A stretch of DNA of 64,000 nt from Aspidapion aeneum (GCA_963576565.1 OY755038.1:181404452-181468451); one strand, 5' to 3'; positions 12,101 to 24,187 are shown, numbered from the stretch's first letter. Notes: generated by a model from the sequence alone, not told the origin. Numbers and translations: made by a program.

Positions 12101-12963
12101 ATGCTTTGTTAAAAAGTTAGCATTTAAAAAAAATTTAATTGCCAAAAACCTGTCATTAGCATGAATGGATTTTGACCAAAATCTAATCAGCTCGTTAGAG
12201 TGTCGAACACTATTTTTCATGAAAATTTTATGAAAATCGGTTTAGCGGTTTAAGAGCTATCGTGTTTATGGACAGAAAAAAAAATACACACACACACACA
12301 GGCACACACCACGAAGATATTGCTAGGATGGGTCAAAATGCCCCCAAATAACACATTTTCGGCGTTATATCATAAAAAAAATTTTCGTCGAAAACAATAC
12401 CTTCTCTAGCCATTGCTGTGCGGGCTAGGAAGGTGAAAATGCAGTTATGTATTTTGATTTGGGTTGTCAATTTCTATTAGTGTGCTTATTTTCACAACTC
12501 TACGATAATTTAAATCTCGATTCAAACGATTCTTTCGCGCGATTTATGTAGGTGAAGTATACAATTTTTTTAAACCAAATTTGGGGCCTTAATTGTATCC
12601 CAGTTTCCAAATAAGCGCCAATTTGACTCTGTGTTTTACAATAACGGCATTTTTGTCAATTTCACATTTTTCATGCGTGAAAGTAACTGGTACGGACACC
12701 GGTTTGGTGGGGGGGGGGGGCATTATCACCCCTTAACAAGGCCCTTGTATACGAGCTACTAATAACACATTAACACAAAAAATTAAACAAATCGAAATTA
12801 AAAAACGACATACAAACATTTTTAAATTGGACAGCAGCGTTGTTGTAGCTAGCAATAAAACCTACTCTGTTTACGGGGCAGCCTGGCCGCAAATTTAAAT
12901 CCGTACTTAATTAATTTTGGAAGCGCGTATATTTTGCACGCTGTAAATGGTTATTAAAATTTT
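9181..12963 (-). repeat. Right arm of the giant inverted repeat
   Basis: The reverse complement of 77-3859, with identical length and the same internal order of blocks mirrored: TTGTGCAA-rich tract, two ACAGGGTG-type elements (9828-10009, 10290-10474), the ~245-bp tandem repeat (10805-11850), the dispersed block with a CA microsatellite (about 12020-12450), and the outer unique part. The outer edge lies within a couple of bases of the first readable codons of the BEL/Pao pol remnant. Confidence 0.95.
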
Positions 12964-14811
12964 TACACTGTCTTTCTGATTCTTCCGAGAAAGCTTATGG
13001 AGCATGCATTTTTGTTAAGTCAATTGACAGTAAAGGTTCAGTGCATGTTTCTTTGCTTTGTAGCAAATCTAAAGTGGCACCAATAAAAATTGTCACTCTT
13101 CCACGCTTAGAATTATGTGGAGCCTTGGTTTCTGCAAGATTAGCAGACAAAGTTTCAAATGCACTCCGCATTAAAATTGATAAACGAGTTTTTTGCACTG
13201 ACTCAACTGTAGTGTTGGGCTGGCTTAAAAAAGAACCTAGTAAGTTAAAAACTTTCGTCGGTAACCGTATGTCTGAGATACAAACGCTCACTAGTTCATA
13301 TATAGTATGTACCTAGTCATGATAATCCTGCCGATTTTTTGTCTCGAGGTATAATGCCATCTCAGATACAAAATTTCCAGATTTGGTGGAGCGGCTCCAC
13401 CTGGCTAAAAAATGACGAGCCTGATTGGCCTAAGAATCCTCTAGACGATATTGTAGAATTGCCCGAGATTCGAAAGATTTCAAAAAGTGTTTATGTCGTG
13501 GAAGAAAATGGATTTACCATTTTTGAACTATTTTCAGATCTCGAAACTTTAAAAAGAATAGTGGCATATGTCTTTAGGTTTTTTAGAAATTTACAGCTTA
13601 AACTTCAGAAAAACGCATTGATTACTGGTCATCTGAAAGTTTCAGAAGTTAATAATGCTTTCAAAAGTTTAGTAAAGCTGGCACAAAAAGAGTCATTTTA
13701 TTTCGAAATATCTTGTTTAAAAATGAACAAACCTATTGCCAATAATAGTAAACTTTTAGAGTTAAATCCATTTTTGGATGAAAGTGATTTGTTGCGTGTT
13801 GGTGGGAGACTTGACTACTCGGAATACAATTTTGATAAAAAACATCCTTTAATTATGTCAAAAGATCACAACTTAACTACACTTATAGTTAGAGCTCAGC
13901 ATCTAAAACTATTTCACGCAGGACCGCAGCATTTGCTGGCATCCATTAGGGAAAATTTCTGGCCACTTTCTGGAAGATCGATTGCAAAAAAGATTGTTCG
14001 TGAGTGCGTAAAATGTTTTAGATTTAAACCAAAATTTACTCAACCCATCATGGGAAATTTACCCAAGCAACGTGTGAAATTGACGCACCCTTTTGATATC
14101 TGTGGGGTTCACTACGCAGGCCCATATGAATTAAAAAATCAAATTGGAAGAGGTTATAAAACCTATAAAACTTATATAGCTCTATTTATTTGTATGCAAA
14201 CTCGAGCTATCCATTTAGAGTTAGTAACAAGTTTGAGCAAGGAGGCATTTCTCTTGGCTCTTCGTCGTTTCATTTTTCGTAGAAATTTCATATAAAAAGA
14301 ACAGTTCAAAACACAAAATTAACTTTTGAATATTTTTATACGTTGCTTGTCCAAATAGAATCAATTCTTAATTCCCGACCCATTTCACCTCTTTCGTCCA
14401 GTCCTCATGACCTATATTCTCTCACTCCTGCTCATTTTTTAATGTGCAAACCAGCATCCATGGCGATTCTTGAACAAGACGTGCGAAGCATACCATCGAA
14501 CAGACTATCTTCATATCAACATATTCTCCAAATGAGGCAGAACATATGGGACAGATGGAATAAAGAATATATCTCTGAGCTCCAAGTTAGAAACAAATGG
14601 AAGAAAACCCAGTCCGAACTCCATGAGAATGACATAGTACTCATTAAAGATGATAACCAGCCACCCCTTTGTTGGAAAATGGGTAGAGTAACTTCCCTTT
14701 ACCCTGGAAGGGATGGAGTATCCAGAGTAGCAGAGTTGCAGACTACAAGCGGCATAATAAAACGATCATTTTCAAAATTATGTCCGCTTCCAATAAACAT
14801 AAAGTAATGTT
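12962..14811 (+). pseudogene. BEL/Pao retrotransposon pol remnant (RNase H, integrase, C-terminal domain)
   Basis: The frame opens with a Pao-type RNase H start (LSDSSEKAYGACIF), followed by KSKVAPIKIVTLPRLELCGA and a DSTVVLGWL segment. A 1-bp shift near 13310 precedes SHDNPADFLSRG. The integrase H2C2 zinc finger is visible at 13900-14030 (H...H...CVKC), then the core begins with FDICGVHYAGP, where the family has Asp after GV. The core breaks off at 14295 after ALRRFIFRR; the remaining catalytic part, roughly 100 residues in other members, is missing. The C-terminal domain resumes near 14325 with TLLVQIESILNSRPIS and ends at 14807. The protease and reverse transcriptase that should lie upstream are absent because the palindrome begins there. 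This is a dead element with frameshift, deletion and a lost catalytic residue. Confidence 0.9.
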
Positions 14812-14840
14812 GAAAGTGGATGCTTTCAAGGTTGGGAGCA

Positions 14841-15104
14841 TGTTACTGCGTTTGAATTTGCCGCCTTTGAAGCTATGACGCCGATCGCCGCGCCACTTGC
14901 GGCCGAAGAGAGAACTAGACGACTGCCAATTTGCTGTTAAAAGCAAGCATATCAATCATTCACATTTTGTTAAATTATTGCTAAACTTGTAAGTTTTATT
15001 AAATAAAAAAGTTATCAACAATATTGTAGTAGCTGTTTCCTCAAGAATTCACAATCCAGAAGCCGACAAACCCGAATCGTAAACCAGAAAGTGAGGTCAG
15101 TACA
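14841..15104 (+). mobile_element. Probable 3' LTR of the BEL/Pao element
   Basis: A purine-rich tract (GGTTGGGAGCA) directly precedes TGTTACTGCG, the usual BEL-type LTR start, 29 bases after the pol stop region. An AATAAA-like signal lies at about 15001. The 3' boundary is a guess (a CA near 15104) because there is no second LTR in the window to align. Confidence 0.55.
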
Positions 15105-15604
15105 GGGTGCTTCGCTAACTTCATATTTTGGCACTCATCGCAAATCGAACCGCTACTAGGTGGATCGATCCTAGCCCTCTACCTTGATGACCACGAGAAT
15201 AGTTTCCTCCGTTTGTTTTATTTCCATCTTTGTTGTGTAAAACCGGCTGATTTTGGAGCCTATTATCTGCGCGAATTTTATTTTTCAGGCTTTGATTGGC
15301 TCAAATTTTTAAATCCACTCAAGAAAAGATAAAGCCGTGCGGATAATACGCTCCATGGACAGCCGACATAACAAAACTTTTAGAAAAAAAAAACGAAATC
15401 TTGTCATTTGTCAACAATCTAGAATTCATCGATGAAAAAACCGGATGAATTTAGCGACTCTCGCTTTTATTTTGGTTGGTTATGAAATCCAACCTATAAA
15501 AGAAGTTTATTGAACTTTACGTACTATAGAAAGTGATTCAATTATTTTTTTAAAGTTTTTTCATCTTTTGTAGAAGAAATGTAAGTATTGACGTAAAACT
15601 TCTA
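15105..15604. other. Flanking DNA, no gene recognised
   Basis: No motif or repeat is assignable. Composition is somewhat less AT-rich than in the arms. Confidence 0.3.
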
Positions 15605-15707
15605 GGTCTCTATTTTTGTAATCGAACGATGTGATCATTCCCATCACATGCTTGGTCAAAGCATGTGATGTATACTATTACATCGTTTGTTTAAGAAGAT
15701 AGAGCCC
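15605..15707. repeat. ~100-nt imperfect hairpin
   Basis: The left side ACGATGTGATCATTCCCATC continues into ACATGCTT and pairs, over a 5-7 base loop, with AAGCATGTGATG and then ACTATTACATCGT. The base of the stem extends into CTCTAT.../...ATAGAG. Mismatches are scattered as in an animal pri-miRNA, but a small inverted-repeat element would look the same. Confidence 0.55.
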
Positions 15708-15774
15708 TTGGCGTTTGGGCATAACATATTTTATTTCTTGGTAAATTTATTATTTATTTTTAAATGCATGCATG

Positions 15775-16240
15775 AAGGTCCGTATGGTGTCCGGAGATAA
15801 GAATACCACCAAGGTAACCCCTAGGCCGGTCGTAAGAGGCGACTAAAGAGGCCTCGACCCATATGTAAATGTCTGGTAACAAACGAGCTTTGATCAGTAT
15901 GTTAACAAGAGGAATTAAAACTGGTAACCTTTAGGATCACACCAGTGTCGTTATTCTTGAAATCTCCCCGAGCGAGTACTCCTCGAAATTCGACCGAGGA
16001 CCAATAGAAATGGAGAAATCAAGTGAAATCGCATGCGCAGTTTGACTTTCACCCGATTTTGAGGGAGTACTTCTTACTCGTTCAAGAATTCATATACACA
16101 GATAACATCTATGGTAACGGGGTGGGTTAATTTGGTGATTTTCTGAATGGATTCGGTGACCTGGCCATTCAGCAAATCACCACATGGGATAGGATATATG
16201 GAGTGCCTATTTGGAGCTAGCAGCTAGTGCGGGCACATTG
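15775..16240. repeat. GC-richer dispersed repeat with GGTCGTAAGAGGCGACTAAA
   Basis: The segment contains GGTCGTAAGAGGCGACTAAA and nearby CCGAGCGAGTACTCC blocks, strikingly higher in G+C than the surroundings. It looks like untranslated sequence of a dispersed element, possibly a retroelement. I cannot name the family. It is continuous with 16686-17160 once the 445-bp insert is removed. Confidence 0.4.
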
Positions 16241-16685
16241 CATATACATAATATTCCAATACCCACGTTAACTGCCCATTCATGATGCAAACATGAGGGC
16301 CTTGAGGTCTTTAAGCAAAAAAGACCTGATTGGTTGCTTTCAAAGACATATGAATATTATTTCCTTATAGTATGTATTATTGCAATACCTACGGCACCTT
16401 ACGATGCAGAATGCAAACATATTTGAAATAGCAATAGCAATGGGTATAAGTCTATCCTTTTTGCGGTCCTTAAGATAAAATGTTCTGATTGGTTATACTT
16501 TTACGCATGAATATTATTTTATTCATGTATTCGTTACGTCAAATCATCGGCGTACATTTGACAAAAACTCTATCTATGTAAATTTGGTATCTGTGCATTT
16601 TTCGTACCTTTATTTCTGAATGTTTGCATCAAACGCCAACCATTGTGTAAATAGGTAACAGGGAGTATTGGAATATAACGTATAT
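16241..16685. mobile_element. 445-bp TIR element with 9-bp target duplication
   Basis: The ends ATATACATAATATTCCAATA and TATTGGAATATAACGTATAT are inverted copies with two mismatches. Both flanks carry GGCACATTG (16232-16240 and 16686-16694). A 9-bp target duplication is typical of Mutator-like elements. The interior is two diverged half-copies (each with a TGATTGGTT word). The start of the 2385-bp tandem duplication lies inside it, at 16366. Confidence 0.65.
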
Positions 16686-18750
16686 GGCACATTGTAACTC
16701 TCTGTACCCTGTTGATTATATCAAAAGATTTATAACCCTCCAGTGGTCCAAAGCTACAACCATGACATTATGCGGTATATCATGATGACTCAGTTTCTAG
16801 CCTAAAATATAATTTGAAGTCTACTGGGTTCTATTTACTAGATAGTATTTAATTTATTATCTGAGTCGAACACAGTAGGTATGTCGTGCACAACGGGCCC
16901 AGAAAGGCGTGCCTAAGTGCCAGGTGAGATCCTTTAAGGGTGCTAACCGCTAATACCGTACATTTATACATTCATGCATGAATCTAGACTAAAATATAAA
17001 AGAAAATAGGTTAAATTCCTTAAAAATATTGATAAAATTATTTTCTATTATTTATTATTGAGTTACCCTCCATATAGGTAAGAGGTATAATTAGTTGTCC
17101 TAATTAGATCATTGTAGTGGACATTCAGTAGTAAATTAGTTACATTATACATATTGACAATGTAACAAAACGGGATTTGAGCATAAATGGTATTTTTGCC
17201 ATTTATAAGTTTTTAAAGATTTTTAATTAAATATTGTTTTGACATCAACAAGCATTAATTATATGCAAGACTAGGTTAAGATTAAGTAAAATTTATGGCA
17301 ACTCGGCGACTTGTTTTTAGGCATGTTTTCAGGTTCGCTGTATTTTAATAAAAGTTGTATTCGGCTAATGTGTCCTTTGAGCCACTAACATCAAAATAAT
17401 TCTTATTTTGTAACTGGAAACAAATTTTAAACTATTTTCAATAAAAAAAAAACACACTGTGTAAATTTACTTTCTAACGGGTTTTTAAGTCTGGCTTACA
17501 TTGCTATTTTGTCTCTTAGTGGAGCGCTTAAAGCGCAGTCTATCTCTTTCTCGCCAAGGCGAAAGGGAGTAGAATTCTAGCCAATCAACGCCAAGATATT
17601 TGTCCCTTCAAGCGCAGCGTGGCTTTAACTGAGACGGGAAACTTTCGAAAGTCGTCAGGGATTTTACTCTTTAGTTTGTCGTTGCCTAGTACGGTACACT
17701 TTCATTTACACTTCTTAAGGGGGGTTTTATTTCAACTGGGGAAATTTATCAATTATTTTAACATTGTATAAAACTGTTAACTTTAATATTCATAATTATT
17801 TTGGTCTTTTCTTTTAGAGTTTATTGATTGTAAAGTCATTAATTATTACTGTTTCCAGTGTTTTGAAATAATGTGTTTAACTGTTTTATGGTTTTTTATC
17901 AACAAAATACAAACCATTCGTTGCCCTAAAATCGGCATTTTTAATTAATAACATATCCCAAACCTAAACAGTAATATTAAGTAAATTAAACAGTTGATTG
18001 AATAGTTTCACTCATTCAATCAACGTTTAAGATGTTGATAAATATATATATTTACAACAAATATATAAAAGGTTTATAAAACCTAAAAGTTTAAGAAGTG
18101 TAAATATTTGAATATAAAAGTTCAATGGTAGTAAAAATTTGATATTTAAATAATAAATATTAGAAGTGAAAGTGTGAAGCTGCAAGAAGAAAATTGAAAA
18201 GGTATGTATGATTATCCTATTAGTTATGCATTTGAGAAAAACGTTTATAGCATACTTTTCCTCCAAGAACCGCCAAATTCCCTTTCGAGATCGTGTAAAT
18301 TTAATAACATATAGTAACATTTAATCTTTTTATAATTTATATAAGTTGTAGCCTAAGTTGGTAGTTTACAACCTTTAAGCTTTGGCCACTTGAGGTGACA
18401 GTCCCACTGTCACACACAGGCCCCTGTTACAAAGTGGTGTCAGTAGTTCAGGGTAATTTAGTTTTTGGAAAATTTGTGAAAAAATTTAGGAAAATTTGAA
18501 AAAAAATTTGAAAAATTTGTGAAAATTTTATGTTGAAAGTTTGAGAAAAACTCAGTAGTACTTTAGTTAACCTATTGGTAGTATTTTGTTGGAAAAACTA
18601 AAGGAAATTTTTGTAAAATTGTTCGTTTAAAAAGAAATAGTCTTGTCTAGTTTTTGAAAACCAAAACTAATTTGTTGGAAGATGTGCCATAACTGTTTTT
18701 CGTTGTTTAATTTACTAACGTTATAATCTGTGTTACAATTATGAATTTTT
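16366..18750 (+). repeat. 2385-bp tandem duplication, copy 1
   Basis: This unit is followed immediately by 18751-21135, in which I see no difference. It contains half of the 445-bp element, host or repeat flank, the ACAA target site, a complete LTR (17161-18431), the primer-binding site and 319 bp of retrotransposon interior. The junction is ...GAATTTTT/TATAGTATG. Confidence 0.95.
17161..18431 (+). mobile_element. LTR copy A (duplicated 5' LTR)
   Basis: 1271 bp, TGTAACA...TGTTACA, preceded by ACAA. It arises from the tandem duplication of the left end of the element, so it is a third LTR without its own interior. A 97-codon reverse frame inside is present in all three LTR copies and has no recognisable motif. 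Confidence 0.9.
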
Positions 18751-19545
18751 TATAGTATGTATTATTGCAATACCTACGGCACCTTACGATGCAGAATGCA
18801 AACATATTTGAAATAGCAATAGCAATGGGTATAAGTCTATCCTTTTTGCGGTCCTTAAGATAAAATGTTCTGATTGGTTATACTTTTACGCATGAATATT
18901 ATTTTATTCATGTATTCGTTACGTCAAATCATCGGCGTACATTTGACAAAAACTCTATCTATGTAAATTTGGTATCTGTGCATTTTTCGTACCTTTATTT
19001 CTGAATGTTTGCATCAAACGCCAACCATTGTGTAAATAGGTAACAGGGAGTATTGGAATATAACGTATATGGCACATTGTAACTCTCTGTACCCTGTTGA
19101 TTATATCAAAAGATTTATAACCCTCCAGTGGTCCAAAGCTACAACCATGACATTATGCGGTATATCATGATGACTCAGTTTCTAGCCTAAAATATAATTT
19201 GAAGTCTACTGGGTTCTATTTACTAGATAGTATTTAATTTATTATCTGAGTCGAACACAGTAGGTATGTCGTGCACAACGGGCCCAGAAAGGCGTGCCTA
19301 AGTGCCAGGTGAGATCCTTTAAGGGTGCTAACCGCTAATACCGTACATTTATACATTCATGCATGAATCTAGACTAAAATATAAAAGAAAATAGGTTAAA
19401 TTCCTTAAAAATATTGATAAAATTATTTTCTATTATTTATTATTGAGTTACCCTCCATATAGGTAAGAGGTATAATTAGTTGTCCTAATTAGATCATTGT
19501 AGTGGACATTCAGTAGTAAATTAGTTACATTATACATATTGACAA

Positions 19546-20816
19546 TGTAACAAAACGGGATTTGAGCATAAATGGTATTTTTGCCATTTATAAGTTTTTA
19601 AAGATTTTTAATTAAATATTGTTTTGACATCAACAAGCATTAATTATATGCAAGACTAGGTTAAGATTAAGTAAAATTTATGGCAACTCGGCGACTTGTT
19701 TTTAGGCATGTTTTCAGGTTCGCTGTATTTTAATAAAAGTTGTATTCGGCTAATGTGTCCTTTGAGCCACTAACATCAAAATAATTCTTATTTTGTAACT
19801 GGAAACAAATTTTAAACTATTTTCAATAAAAAAAAAACACACTGTGTAAATTTACTTTCTAACGGGTTTTTAAGTCTGGCTTACATTGCTATTTTGTCTC
19901 TTAGTGGAGCGCTTAAAGCGCAGTCTATCTCTTTCTCGCCAAGGCGAAAGGGAGTAGAATTCTAGCCAATCAACGCCAAGATATTTGTCCCTTCAAGCGC
20001 AGCGTGGCTTTAACTGAGACGGGAAACTTTCGAAAGTCGTCAGGGATTTTACTCTTTAGTTTGTCGTTGCCTAGTACGGTACACTTTCATTTACACTTCT
20101 TAAGGGGGGTTTTATTTCAACTGGGGAAATTTATCAATTATTTTAACATTGTATAAAACTGTTAACTTTAATATTCATAATTATTTTGGTCTTTTCTTTT
20201 AGAGTTTATTGATTGTAAAGTCATTAATTATTACTGTTTCCAGTGTTTTGAAATAATGTGTTTAACTGTTTTATGGTTTTTTATCAACAAAATACAAACC
20301 ATTCGTTGCCCTAAAATCGGCATTTTTAATTAATAACATATCCCAAACCTAAACAGTAATATTAAGTAAATTAAACAGTTGATTGAATAGTTTCACTCAT
20401 TCAATCAACGTTTAAGATGTTGATAAATATATATATTTACAACAAATATATAAAAGGTTTATAAAACCTAAAAGTTTAAGAAGTGTAAATATTTGAATAT
20501 AAAAGTTCAATGGTAGTAAAAATTTGATATTTAAATAATAAATATTAGAAGTGAAAGTGTGAAGCTGCAAGAAGAAAATTGAAAAGGTATGTATGATTAT
20601 CCTATTAGTTATGCATTTGAGAAAAACGTTTATAGCATACTTTTCCTCCAAGAACCGCCAAATTCCCTTTCGAGATCGTGTAAATTTAATAACATATAGT
20701 AACATTTAATCTTTTTATAATTTATATAAGTTGTAGCCTAAGTTGGTAGTTTACAACCTTTAAGCTTTGGCCACTTGAGGTGACAGTCCCACTGTCACAC
20801 ACAGGCCCCTGTTACA
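19546..20816 (+). mobile_element. 5' LTR (copy B) of the 16.3-kb element
   Basis: 1271 bp, TGTAACA...TGTTACA. A G+C-richer patch (19895-20045) with AGCGCTTAAAGCGC and CGCCAAGGCGAAAGG words stands out from the AT-rich LTR and may be the promoter or enhancer part of U3. A strong splice-donor-like AAAAG/GTATGT lies near 20583-20592 in the 3' half. Confidence 0.95.
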
Positions 20817-20819
20817 AAG

Positions 20820-20837
20820 TGGTGTCAGTAGTTCAGG
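20820..20837 (+). promoter_or_regulatory. Primer-binding site
   Basis: TGGTGTCAGTAGTTCAGG lies 3 bases after the 5' LTR. The leading TGG is complementary to a tRNA 3' CCA, and TGGTGTCAG is seen as the primer site of several insect Ty3/gypsy elements. The tRNA is not identified. Confidence 0.6.
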
Positions 20838-23800
20838 GTAATTTAGTTTTTGGAAAATTTGTGAAAAAATTTAGGAAAATTTGAAAAAAAATTTGAAAAA
20901 TTTGTGAAAATTTTATGTTGAAAGTTTGAGAAAAACTCAGTAGTACTTTAGTTAACCTATTGGTAGTATTTTGTTGGAAAAACTAAAGGAAATTTTTGTA
21001 AAATTGTTCGTTTAAAAAGAAATAGTCTTGTCTAGTTTTTGAAAACCAAAACTAATTTGTTGGAAGATGTGCCATAACTGTTTTTCGTTGTTTAATTTAC
21101 TAACGTTATAATCTGTGTTACAATTATGAATTTTTTAATATTTTTGAATATTTTTTGTCCTTGAAACAGTAAATACAAGGAAAATGTCAATGTCATGACA
21201 ATTTTTCTATTGATATATGATCACTTTAAATTTTTAAAAGATAAATTGGTAGAATATTTTTTTATTGAAAAGTTAAGTTTAAATACTATCCAAATATGCC
21301 AGCAAATAAAATGCTCTCCATTTCTATCTGGAGGACGGATTCTCCAGCATGCGAAAGGATCAACCTTTTGCCTTAAAGCTTTACTGAACTCTAGATTTGA
21401 GTTATAACTCCAAAACTCGTTGGTAAACTTTAACATTGTTCCATCAAAACATTATTTAAACAAAATGGATAAAAGAGTCCATTATTTTGTCTTAATTGTA
21501 GCACAGTGTTGTTAAAATAAAGTCTCATTAAACTTATCATTCTCTTGCCATTAAAAGCCTATTTTGTCTTTTTAGCTGAATTTTTTTAAAGAATCTTTTA
21601 TTAAAAACATAAAAAAGGAGTCCATTGCAACTCTTTATTTTTGATTATTTGGCTGAAACAATAATTGCCAACCCTTCCTCTGACAAACCATTGATTTTTT
21701 TTGAAGACACCCGTCAAATATAACTAAGGGAGGATATTTTTTATTTATTTTATTGCATTAATAACAGTTTTTTTTGTTTTTTTGAACCATTAAACTTTTT
21801 TTTATTGATATTTAATAACATTTTTTGTTTAAATAATACAAAAATTTATGTTAAGTTATTATAACATTGTTTTTATAAGTATTTTTCATCGTAGATATCG
21901 ATATTTCTACTTTATTTTGGTTTTATTCTTTGTTTAATAGCTAAAATTTCATTTGGCAAAAAGTACCTAAACCAAATTATTTGACCATCTAAGTATCCAA
22001 AATGGTGTAATTAATTAATCTCAAGTAATTTTCCATTGATATTGCATCATAACTTTAAAATTTATAATTTCTAACTACTTTTTCCATGCAAACGTTCATC
22101 TCTCATAAATTTGTGCTACAGGACATTTGTAAAGTATCTGGTCAGGATAAACTCAAAAAACAGACCTAGCTACTAGCAATATCTTGTATAGAATATGTGA
22201 TAGATATTTTTTGTTGTCATTTTTGTACTCTCTATATCATACATATATGATTGAGATTTACCAGTTCAAACTATAAGTAAGCAACCACGAAGTATTTTCA
22301 AATTTTATGTTTTTATATTTCCAGATTTTTAAAATGTATTTTATTTTCCAAATTACACACAAGTTTCTTTTTTGGAAAATAAACATGACTAACTGATTTC
22401 TTTGTATCTCAGTAACAACTTTGTCGATTATGAGAAATTTCTTTATTATAAGGTCCACAAGTAAATCTTTCAAAATTTTAAAAAAAACACTAAATTGTTA
22501 AAACCATGGACTAAATAAATGTAGCCACAGCAAATATCGATTCTATTCAAATATTATCAAATTAAAAATAAAAATTTACGTTTTATGTTACAAAACATAG
22601 CATTCAAACATAGCATTCTTTAAAACGACGTACCTGTCGAACTATTTTTGCTTTATAATTTTCTTATTAAAGTACGTATTATTCTTTTCATAAAAGAAAA
22701 ATTTGATTTTTTTTTCTTAAGTTGGATATTATCAGCACTATCTGCAAATTCACAGCTTTTAAGTAAAGTGAGGTAAATGTAAAAATCTCCTGTATATTTT
22801 TTTGGTTTTTTTGAGAGAGACTCTATTTTATTTATTTTCTTTCACTAACATGTAGGTAATCAAGTGAATTTCGTTTCATAATATTTTTAATCAAATCAAA
22901 AAGTATATTGTCGTTTATTATCGTAAGTTATTGTCAAGCCATTTTTGCATAATGGTATACCTAATTAAATATTATGAAATGGAAAAACCTATGTCGAACC
23001 CTTCATTCAATTTTCTATGATTCAGGTAAAGCAAACTAGATTGTCCAAACAAAAACTTTCGGGTTTTTGTTTGTAAAGTCATAAACTAATTTTGTCTCAT
23101 TATGTAGATGTAGCATTATAAAAATATTTTGGGAAAAATCACAATAAAAATTATTTTTGCTTTATTTTGTCATTATCTTTGCCCTTAAAGGAATTAATCC
23201 GCTACATGCGAAGTAATTAGGTAATTAACTATTTATGTTAATAAATGAACTCATCACACTTAAATATCTTATTAAATATTAACACCTTTGAAATTAAAAC
23301 CTAAAACGACTTATTACCAAATAGATCATTCTGAGTTAAAACCATGATGTAGAAAAAGAAAAATGATTAAAGAGTTTGATAAAAAGCTCATATTATGGAA
23401 AAAAAAGTACTGATCTTTGTCAGCATTAAAATTTGGTACATGTCTAACTTTGAAGACCTATTTTTTTCGAAAAAAGATCTAAAGTTATATCCTAAGAAAG
23501 GATATTAAGAAAATTCGACCTATTTTAAATCAAAGCAATAAAATAACCACCTTTAGCGAAAAATATACGTTATTTTTCATATTTTCAAAAATCAAAACGT
23601 TAACCTAACAGAAAACTAAACTTTTTTTTGTAGAAAAAATAAAAATGGCATCCATATCGGTTTACTAGTTACCATCTTATAACACAACTTAGCCTATTTT
23701 AGAGAGTTTTTCATCCTATTTTTTTTATTCGTATGTCATTGCATTGAATAATAATAATAAATAAATTATACACCAATTAACTTAAAAGTCAAAACACGTT

Positions 23801-24187
23801 AACTAAACTTAAGAAAGGACTATATTACCTATTGAGAACCGCCCATAAGCGTTTATCTCAGTACATATTTTAGATCGAGTCAAAATTTTTATTTATAAAG
23901 TCCTTTATTTTATCATCTATATTTTACACTAAACGCCACCAGGGGGAGCAATGATTGACATTGCGCAAGTTGTAATTAAACATTATTTGTTATAAACGAC
24001 CACTAGTTTTATTGTCTAATAACAAGAGTGAGGATCTTATTTTTCTATGCATAGTGTATGTGACATTCACAAGTTACCACAGAACACAGTAGAAAAAAAA
24101 AATAATTTTTTGACAGTAATTTTTGAGTTAAACAAGTTTTACATTGGTAATTTTAACAGTACATTCATTACCTTTTAAAAAGAATGG
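20838..24187. other. Element interior, non-coding
   Basis: AT-rich with no recognisable protein motif. 21290-21420 is locally richer in G+C and open for about 70 codons on both strands, but nothing resembles a gag zinc knuckle or capsid motif. I see no internal duplication. Confidence 0.4.

Larger units (their letters stand above)
18751..21135 (+). repeat. 2385-bp tandem duplication, copy 2
   Basis: It appears identical to 16366-18750. This copy is continuous with the retrotransposon interior on its right, so it holds the 5' LTR that belongs to the complete element. Confidence 0.95.

Noticed and set aside
77..12963. Polinton/Maverick or other large virus-like DNA transposon
   Set aside because: The inverted arms would be far too long and no polymerase B, integrase, ATPase or capsid-like frame is present.
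18027..18320. 97-codon minus-strand frame repeated three times (also 20412-20705, 35440-35733)
   Set aside because: It lies inside the three near-identical LTRs; the Ile/Leu/Tyr/Phe-rich product reflects AT-rich sequence, and the diverged solo LTR does not preserve it.
16366..21135. Two separate insertions of the same LTR element
   Set aside because: The duplicated unit includes flanking DNA and part of the 445-bp element with one identical ACAA site, which a second insertion would not copy.
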